Assembly (NCBI GenBank): GCA_002308495.1
Contig: DBVW01000019.1
Coordinates: 1-27,064, forward strand
Length of the DNA: 27,064 nucleotides
Direction of reading: 5' to 3'
DNA from: Alphaproteobacteria bacterium UBA1254
Lineage (GTDB): Bacteria > Pseudomonadota > Alphaproteobacteria > RF32 > CAG-239
Shown here piece after piece: positions 21,551 through 27,064 of this stretch (position 1 is the stretch's first letter; each line of letters starts with the position of its first letter). Both the position numbers and the translations under genes were made by a program. Under the pieces are notes generated by a model. The model was not told where the DNA came from, searched no databases, and was given only the letters and a program-made list of their open reading frames with translations.

Positions 21551-23362
21551 TTATTTACAAACCTCATCCGCTTTCATTTGTATTTCAAGCCAAAGATTTT
21601 CTTTCAATTCTTTGTCTTGCTTGGCTTGTTCAAGGGATTGCGTCAATTCATCAAACTTTTTCGGCTCACGCGTATAAAGTTCCACATCTTCCGAAAGCAA
21701 TTTTTCGATTTCTTTGATTTTTTCTTCCAACACTTCAATTTCATGTGGCAAAATTTCCAACAACCTTTTATCTTTATACGAAAGTTTCGTCATGTTTTTC
21801 GGTTTATCGTAAGATGGCGTTTTGATTTCAGATTTCAAATTCTTACTTTCTTTTTTAAGTGGCATATTTTTGAGTTTTTCGAGCAGTCCGCTGTATGAGC
21901 CCACATGCTCATAAATCGAGCCGTCACCTTTCATATATAAAACGGAAGTCGCCACCTTATCCATAAAATCACGATCATGACTGACAAGCAAAATTGTTCC
22001 TTCATATTCGTCTAAAACATCTTCAAGCAAGTCAAGCGTATCCATATCTAAATCATTCGTCGGCTCATCCAAAACCAAAAAATTCGATTCTTGCGCTAAT
22101 GCGACTGCAAGCATCAACCTGTTTTTCTCACCGCCGGATAAAGTTGAAACAAGTGCTTCTGCTTGTTCCGGCTTAAATAAAAAATCCTTTAAATAAGCTA
22201 CAACATGACGCCAGTGCCCCCTCACCCAAATATGATCACCCGAAGGACAAAGCGTTTTCCATAAACTTTTTTTGGGATTAAGAGTTATTCTGTTTTGGTC
22301 GAAATAAGCCTCCGTCAAATTTTTACCCATCCGAACCGTACCGCTGTCCGGCTCAATTTTTTTTGTTAAAAGTTTAATAAGAGTCGTTTTACCTGCTCCG
22401 TTAGGGCCCGCAATCCCCAATCTGTTGCCGCGCATAACACGAATAGAAAAATCTTTAACAAGTTCTCTGTCGCCGTAAGCTTTAAAAATATGCTTCGCCT
22501 CAATTACCATTTTAGATTTCAACTCGCCCGTTTCAATCTCTAAATTAACCGAACCGGTCTGTTTAATCTGCTCACGGCGTTCTTGTCTTAGTGCTTCCAA
22601 ACGCCTCAATCGACCTTGATTGCGTTTTCGGCGCGCCGTTACGCCTTTATGAAGCCATTCCATTTCTTCATCAATTTTCTTATTTAAATATTTTTGAGCA
22701 ATAATTTCCTGTTCTAAAATCTGCTCTTGCCATTCATCAAAAAACTTAAAACCCTTGTTATTTGTATATAAAAGCCCGCGATCAAGCCAAAATGTTTTGT
22801 GCGACACATTATTCAAAAACATCTTATCATGACTGATAACAACAACAGCGCCGCAAAAATTGTTAATTAAATCTTCGAGCTTTTCGATTGTTTCAATATC
22901 TAAATGATTCGTCGGTTCATCAAGAAGCAAAATATCCGGTTCCGAAATAAGCGTTCTGGCAAGCATTGCTTTTTTTATCTCACCACCGGAACTTTGTTCC
23001 GGACTTTGTTTTTCTTTAATCTGAAATTCATTAATAAGAATATCCGCTTTATATTCCAAACTCGGGTCATACTTATCAAGCCCCGAAAGAATAACATCAC
23101 GCAAGGTTTTATATTCTAAACAATCAGGTTCTTGCGGCATATACGAAATTTTTATTCCCGGTTGCACAAAAAGCTCTGCTTCATCGGCTTCAATCACTGA
23201 TGAAAGAATTTTTAAAAGAGTTGATTTACCAGAACCGTTGCGACCGACCAAACAAATTTTATCACCTTTTAATATATTTAATTCTAATCCGACAAACAAA
23301 GGCTTTACGCCAAACGTTAAACGTGCGTTTTTCAATGTTAAAATCGGTGGTTCTGAAAACAT
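21551..23362 (-). CDS. uup: ABC-F family ATPase, Uup-like
   Basis: 603 aa, two ABC domains without membrane segments. Domain 1 has GRNGSGKST (40-48), signature SSGGEIKK and LLLDEPTNHLD; domain 2 has GPNGAGKTT, LSGGEKNRLML and LVLDEPTNDLD. Between them is the charged linker rich in Arg/Lys (GVTARRKRNQGRLRRLEALR), and the C-terminus has a coiled coil (about 520-600; LPHEIEVLEEKIKEIEKLL), both as in Uup. ABC-F proteins act on ribosomes; Uup is linked to ribosome function and to precise excision of transposons. The start is fair: a weak AGGA sits about 12 nt upstream. A resistance-type ABC-F is unlikely given the Uup-type C-terminal coiled coil. Confidence 0.9.
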   Translation of the reverse strand: MFSEPPILTLKNARLTFGVKPLFVGLELNILKGDKICLVGRNGSGKSTLLKILSSVIEADEAELFVQPGIKISYMPQEPDCLEYKTLRDVILSGLDKYDPSLEYKADILINEFQIKEKQSPEQSSGGEIKKAMLARTLISEPDILLLDEPTNHLDIETIEKLEDLINNFCGAVVVISHDKMFLNNVSHKTFWLDRGLLYTNNKGFKFFDEWQEQILEQEIIAQKYLNKKIDEEMEWLHKGVTARRKRNQGRLRRLEALRQERREQIKQTGSVNLEIETGELKSKMVIEAKHIFKAYGDRELVKDFSIRVMRGNRLGIAGPNGAGKTTLIKLLTKKIEPDSGTVRMGKNLTEAYFDQNRITLNPKKSLWKTLCPSGDHIWVRGHWRHVVAYLKDFLFKPEQAEALVSTLSGGEKNRLMLAVALAQESNFLVLDEPTNDLDMDTLDLLEDVLDEYEGTILLVSHDRDFMDKVATSVLYMKGDGSIYEHVGSYSGLLEKLKNMPLKKESKNLKSEIKTPSYDKPKNMTKLSYKDKRLLEILPHEIEVLEEKIKEIEKLLSEDVELYTREPKKFDELTQSLEQAKQDKELKENLWLEIQMKADEVCK

Positions 23363-23495
23363 TTTTTTATAAATTCCTATTGTTATTTTTTCTAAAATAC
23401 ATATTTTTTCAAAATTAGCAACAAGATTTACCTTGAAAGTTATATTTTTTTAAATTAAAGTGTATACGCATAAAAAGAATTATGGGATTTATAAT

Positions 23496-24677
23496 ATGAA
23501 AAAACAAATATTTTTAAGCATTTTTGCTTTTGCTTTAAGTTTAAATGCGCATGCACAATCTGCAGATTTAACTTCCGAAATCACCGGTGTCAGCGATGAA
23601 AAGCTTCAACAAATCACAAAAGAAAAATCAGAAAAACAAATCGCTGATGACAGAGGTATTTTTTCATTTTTAAATTTTTCATTTATCAAAAAACCCTTAT
23701 CTATTTTTTCATCTGAAGAAGACATCAAAACAGAAAACAGCCAGGCACCCACTGAAGAACAAGCTCAGCCCGAAATAAAAGAAACACCACTGGAAAGAGC
23801 CGTCAGATTAGCCGAAGAAGGCAATGAGGATGCCGCATTAACTTTAGGATATATGTACCTCTACGGACAAGACGGTGTCGAAATTGACTATAAAAAGGCC
23901 TTCCACTTTTATGAACTTGCCGCCGCACAAAATAACGTAATCGCACTTAACAATTTAGGCAGCTTATACTTTAACGGTATCGGAACTGCCGTTAATTATG
24001 AAAAAGCCTCCGAACTTTTCTTGAAAGCCGCACAAAACGGAAGTGATGATGCCGCCGTTAATTTGGCTTTTATTTACTTGAGTACGGAAGATTCCCGCTA
24101 CTTTGAACCTGCTATTGACTTATTTGAGCAAGCGGCAAAAAATGGCAACAATACCGCAAAATTTATGTTAGGTTATGCTTATTACAAAGGTTTTGTGGTT
24201 GAACAAGATTTGCATAGAGCGGTTCAACTCATTCGCGATGCCGCAAATGCCCACTTTGACGAAGCACATTATGTCTTTGCAAATATTTACGCCAACGGCG
24301 AAGGCATTGCCAAGAACTACGGCAATGCGGTTAAACAATACAGGGCTGCCATTTCTCAGGGACATGTTCCTTCAATGATAGAATTAGCCTACATTTTGAA
24401 AGAAGGAAAACTTTTCCCCCAAAACTTAATGCAGGCCCATATTTTATACAATATTGCTTCTGTTTACGGGGCAAATGAAGCTGCCGCACATCGCGATTCT
24501 CTTGAACAGGTTTTAAAACTTGAAGACTTGCTTGAAGCACAAAATGCCGCCGAAGCATATAAAGAAAATCCGTCTGAATTGACGAAATATATACGTCAAA
24601 CTTTCGGACCGAATATCCGTCAATATATTGATGACAATTTAAAACCGAAAGGAACAAAAATTGAAACCGTTAGATAA
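23496..24677 (+). CDS. Exported Sel1-repeat protein
   Basis: 393 aa. ATG 23496 gives a clean signal peptide (MKKQIFLSIFAFALSLNAHA-Q); the frame from 23460 adds 12 residues before it. After a low-complexity acidic linker (about 60-100) come about six Sel1-like repeats of some 36 residues, for example ALTLGYMYLYGQ.. YKKAFHFYELAAAQN, ALNNLGSLYFNGIG and YVFANIYANGEGIAKNYGNAVKQY. Sel1 repeats form alpha-alpha superhelices for protein binding, here in the periplasm. It is first of three overlapping genes with a membrane protein and a glycosyltransferase-like protein, suggesting a scaffold for an envelope process; the partner is unknown. Confidence 0.88.
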   Translation: MKKQIFLSIFAFALSLNAHAQSADLTSEITGVSDEKLQQITKEKSEKQIADDRGIFSFLNFSFIKKPLSIFSSEEDIKTENSQAPTEEQAQPEIKETPLERAVRLAEEGNEDAALTLGYMYLYGQDGVEIDYKKAFHFYELAAAQNNVIALNNLGSLYFNGIGTAVNYEKASELFLKAAQNGSDDAAVNLAFIYLSTEDSRYFEPAIDLFEQAAKNGNNTAKFMLGYAYYKGFVVEQDLHRAVQLIRDAANAHFDEAHYVFANIYANGEGIAKNYGNAVKQYRAAISQGHVPSMIELAYILKEGKLFPQNLMQAHILYNIASVYGANEAAAHRDSLEQVLKLEDLLEAQNAAEAYKENPSELTKYIRQTFGPNIRQYIDDNLKPKGTKIETVR

Positions 24678-25776
24678 TAAAAAAACAAAAAATCTAGCCT
24701 ATAAAACAAAAAAAATTATCAAAAAAATAATTTCGTGGGCCGGTTTATTTTTCTTTGCCTTAGCGGCTTATATGATTTATCGTCAACTTGCGAAATATGA
24801 TTTGCAAGACATCAAAAATGCCCTGTTGAGCATTCCCGTTAGAAATTTAATATATGCCTCCATAGCTTCTTTTTGCGGTTATGTTGCTTTATCTTCATAC
24901 GATTTCTTGGCATTGCGCTACATTAAAAAGAAGCTTAGTCCGTGGAAATGGATTTTTGCCGGTTTTATTGGATTTTCGGTCAGCAACAATGCCGGGCATG
25001 CCATTGTTTCGGGCGGTGCAATTCGTTACCGCTTATACACCCGTTGGCGTGTCAAAGCCGAACAAATTGTTAAAATGATAACTTTTTCGGGATTTACTTA
25101 TCTTGTCGCTTGTTTCTTTTTGATTGTAATTGGTTATTTAATTACGCCTGATCATGCTTTTGGCGAAGGTTCAATGTCAAAACTTACGACAGGAATCATT
25201 GCCTTTGGATCTTTTGTCGGCTTATGGCTTTATTTAACGGCAAGTTTATATCATAAAAAACCGATTATGGTAAAAGGTATTAAATTTAAAATACCCAAAA
25301 TCAGAATGGCCCTTGCTCAAATCTTTATCGGAAGCATTGATATTTTAATGGCATCTCTCGTGCTTTATTTCACGCTCATTCATTTTATCAATATTCCGTT
25401 TAATACATTCATCGGTGCCTTTATCATCGCTCAAATTTTAGGTGTCTACAGCCAGGTTCCGGGCGGCTTGGGCGTTTTTGAGCTTGTATTTGCCAACATC
25501 ATACCCGAAAACGAGAATCAGGCTGTTCTTTACGGTGCATTAATTGCCTATCGCATTATTTATTATCTTTTGCCTCTTATTATTTCAGGAATTGCTCTTT
25601 TCTCGTATGAAACCTATTTAGGTTACCGCCAAAAAGAGATAAAAAAGCAACGCAAACTCGAAATATTAAAACAAAAGCTCGCCGAAAAAGCACAACTCGT
25701 TACAGAAAAAGCAAAAGTAGTCGGGAAAAAAGCAAAAGAAATCAAAAACAAAGTTTATCTCAAAAAAGAACAATGA
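24661..25776 (+). CDS. MprF-N-terminal-like integral membrane protein (LPG_synthase_TM/UPF0104), TTG start
   Basis: 371 aa from TTG 24661, chosen because GAAAGGAAC lies at ideal spacing and the next in-frame ATG would cut off the first membrane segment. About eight to nine helices. Family marks are SVSNNAGHAIVSGGAIRYRLYTRW and, later, QVPGGLGVFELVF, as in the flippase part of MprF and in AglD-like proteins. There is no C-terminal aminoacyl-transfer domain, so it does not make lysyl-phosphatidylglycerol by itself; lipid translocation is a plausible role. The C-terminus is a 50-residue Lys/Glu/Ala-rich helix (KLEILKQKLAEKAQLV...). It overlaps both neighbours (17 nt upstream, ATGA downstream). 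Confidence 0.85.
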   Translation: MKPLDNKKTKNLAYKTKKIIKKIISWAGLFFFALAAYMIYRQLAKYDLQDIKNALLSIPVRNLIYASIASFCGYVALSSYDFLALRYIKKKLSPWKWIFAGFIGFSVSNNAGHAIVSGGAIRYRLYTRWRVKAEQIVKMITFSGFTYLVACFFLIVIGYLITPDHAFGEGSMSKLTTGIIAFGSFVGLWLYLTASLYHKKPIMVKGIKFKIPKIRMALAQIFIGSIDILMASLVLYFTLIHFINIPFNTFIGAFIIAQILGVYSQVPGGLGVFELVFANIIPENENQAVLYGALIAYRIIYYLLPLIISGIALFSYETYLGYRQKEIKKQRKLEILKQKLAEKAQLVTEKAKVVGKKAKEIKNKVYLKKEQ

Positions 25777-26945
25777 AAAAAATTTTGATCCAGACCAAAT
25801 TAAAGAGTTGGGCTAAACATATTTTCAGTCTAACCTTATCCAAAGATAAATCGCACTATCTTCTTAAAATTTTCTTTTTAAAAATTAAAGTTTTCAAAAA
25901 GCCCAAACATCCGTTTAAAAATGCAAATGAAAATACCGTTCTTATCATCGAAAGACAAAATCATCACGGAGAGTGTTTACCCTCCTATATTAAATATCTC
26001 AACGATTTAAAATTCCACGTTGATATTTTATTAATACCGGCGCTTCTTAACCAACAACCTTTTTGTCTTATGCCCTCTGATGCCGATTATTCGATCATTG
26101 AGTGTCCGGAAAAGTGCTTTAAAAAAGTTTTGCAAGACAAAAAAATCCTCAAATATAAACACATCATCATTGCAACGGCTGCTTTTGAATACATCCCAAA
26201 AATATCAATGATTCAAAGATTTCCTATACTCCAAAAATTCCCTTCTTTATATCTCATTGAACATGACATAAAAGATATAGACGACCACGACGAGCGCCCC
26301 TATCTAGAACAAAACAGAATTTTCACTTTGTGGAATTTTGGTCTCGGAAAAATGATTAACCCCTCTTATTTCGGAAAAACCAAAATAACCCCTAAAAACG
26401 ATGAAAAATCGGCAACGTTCATCGTTGTCGGCGCTCTTGAAAAAGAAAGAAAAAACCATCTTCTGTTATTTGAAAGCATCGAAAAACTTGTTGCCTTAAA
26501 ACAAAACTTCCATGTTATTATTATCGGAAGAAATCAAAACGCATATCCTATCAGCGAAAAGCTCAAGCCATACATCACATTAACAGGCTTTATTCCATAT
26601 CCTCAAATGTTCGATGAAGTTGAAAAAGCCGATTTTTTCTTAACGTTGCTTGATCCTCAAAACGAAGATCACAACCGCTATATCACATCCGGTGTAACAG
26701 GATCGACACAACTGATTTTGGGCTTTGCCAAAGTTCCGATTATTCAAAAGAAATTTGCTGATTTTTACGGTTTTGACGACACAAACGCTCTGGTTTATAC
26801 CGACGACATGACAAACAGCATGCTTAAGGCCATCCACATGCCAAAACAAAAATATCAAGCCTGCCAAAAAGTCTTAATACAAAAGCAACAAGAGTTATTC
26901 AACACATCTGAAAAAAACTTAAAAAGAATTTTAAAAAATCTTTAA
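25773..26945 (+). CDS. Glycosyltransferase-like protein, probable GT-B fold
   Basis: 390 aa; ATG overlaps the previous stop. The basic N-terminus contains LKIFFLKIKVFKKPKH, a stretch seen ahead of many cell-surface glycosyltransferases. Residues about 50-180 look like a first Rossmann domain (NTVLIIERQNHHGECLPSYIKYL). The second half resembles the nucleotide-sugar half of GT-B enzymes: ATFIVVGALEKERKNHLLLFESI, FHVIIIGRN, YITLTGFIPYPQMFDEVEKADFFLTLLDP, and TGSTQLILGFAKVPIIQ. No transmembrane segment is evident. Sugar donor and acceptor cannot be told. Coupling to the putative lipid flippase suggests lipid- or wall-linked glycan work (inference). Confidence 0.75.
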   Translation: MKKILIQTKLKSWAKHIFSLTLSKDKSHYLLKIFFLKIKVFKKPKHPFKNANENTVLIIERQNHHGECLPSYIKYLNDLKFHVDILLIPALLNQQPFCLMPSDADYSIIECPEKCFKKVLQDKKILKYKHIIIATAAFEYIPKISMIQRFPILQKFPSLYLIEHDIKDIDDHDERPYLEQNRIFTLWNFGLGKMINPSYFGKTKITPKNDEKSATFIVVGALEKERKNHLLLFESIEKLVALKQNFHVIIIGRNQNAYPISEKLKPYITLTGFIPYPQMFDEVEKADFFLTLLDPQNEDHNRYITSGVTGSTQLILGFAKVPIIQKKFADFYGFDDTNALVYTDDMTNSMLKAIHMPKQKYQACQKVLIQKQQELFNTSEKNLKRILKNL

Positions 26946-26953
26946 AAAACCGC

Positions 26954-26981
26954 TTGACTCTCCTTCTTCTTCTGCTATGAT
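26954..26981 (+). promoter_or_regulatory. Strong promoter at the right edge
   Basis: TTGACT, a 16-bp pyrimidine-rich spacer and TATGAT lie 9 nt after the stop of the previous gene. The start site would be near 26988, giving about 73 nt of leader inside the window. Confidence 0.75.
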
Positions 26982-26991
26982 GCGCCCACCC

Positions 26992-27020
26992 GCAAGAGAG
27001 TCGTTTTGCGATTCTCTTGC
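26992..27020 (+). promoter_or_regulatory. Hairpin in the leader of the gene beyond the right edge
   Basis: GCAAGAGAGTCG pairs with CGATTCTCTTGC around a TTTTG loop (12 bp with one G-T wobble), right at the predicted 5' end of the transcript. No T run follows, so it is not a terminator. Downstream is AAGGAA at 27053-27058 and a GTG at 27061, a possible start of the next gene, which is outside the window. Confidence 0.6.
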
Positions 27021-27064
27021 TGGTATTTGTGTTAATTTAATAAACTTTATAAGGAAATTTGTGA

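Noticed and set aside
21551..23362. Antibiotic-resistance ABC-F protein
   Set aside because: The linker, C-terminal coiled coil and length fit Uup better than resistance-type ABC-F proteins, and there is no resistance context.

Overview
The window looks like chromosomal sequence from an AT-rich, Gram-negative, probably host-associated alphaproteobacterium. The Gram-negative call rests on outer-membrane barrels, periplasmic chaperones, many Sec signal peptides and a lipobox. Placement among uncultured gut-type low-GC alphaproteobacteria is an inference from gene style, AT content and the palindromic intergenic repeats, not from a marker gene. No tRNA, rRNA, CRISPR array, integrase or transposase was seen.

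Left third (1-6754, all minus strand): a surface-fibre locus of non-classical chaperone-usher type. In transcription order it has two DUF4402-type pilin subunits in one operon (6640-6143, 6117-5623), a third pilin in its own unit (5260-4784), and a three-gene operon encoding a two-domain DUF4402-like protein (possible tip subunit), a PapD-like chaperone and a large usher-like barrel that runs off the left edge. Two pilin genes carry near-identical 3' cassettes of terminator plus a 42-bp palindromic repeat, and a cluster of related repeats lies between them.

Middle (6755-15608): a strongly promoted small lipoprotein with a structured leader; an unknown 159-aa protein; 3-methyladenine DNA glycosylase I (tag); a zinc-type CDF exporter coupled to a glyoxalase-II-like hydrolase; a 128-bp imperfect palindrome; an alpha/beta hydrolase; serine O-acetyltransferase (cysE); a secreted unknown protein tail-to-tail with a transglutaminase-fold protein that appears to lack its catalytic cysteine; another secreted unknown; and a FadL/OmpP1-type barrel with an inverted-repeat upstream region.

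Right part (15609-27064): a ddl-miaA operon (minus); divergently, a DUF3108 exported protein and a U32-family tRNA hydroxylation protein (TrhP type); then a three-gene module of small one-helix membrane protein, ECF sigma factor and His-rich CpxP/Spy-like periplasmic protein, with the same parts as CnrYXH-type metal/envelope sensing systems. Next come a decayed remnant of what may be a leucine-rich-repeat surface protein, an ABC-F ATPase (Uup-like), and an overlapping operon of a Sel1-repeat protein, an MprF-N-terminal-like membrane protein (TTG start) and a GT-B glycosyltransferase-like protein. The window ends in a strong promoter and hairpin leader for a gene beyond the right edge.

Most genes concern the envelope: fibres, lipoprotein, barrels, periplasmic stress sensing, lipid or glycan handling. 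The two best candidates for under-described systems are the DUF4402 fibre locus and the anti-sigma/ECF/CpxP-like trio.
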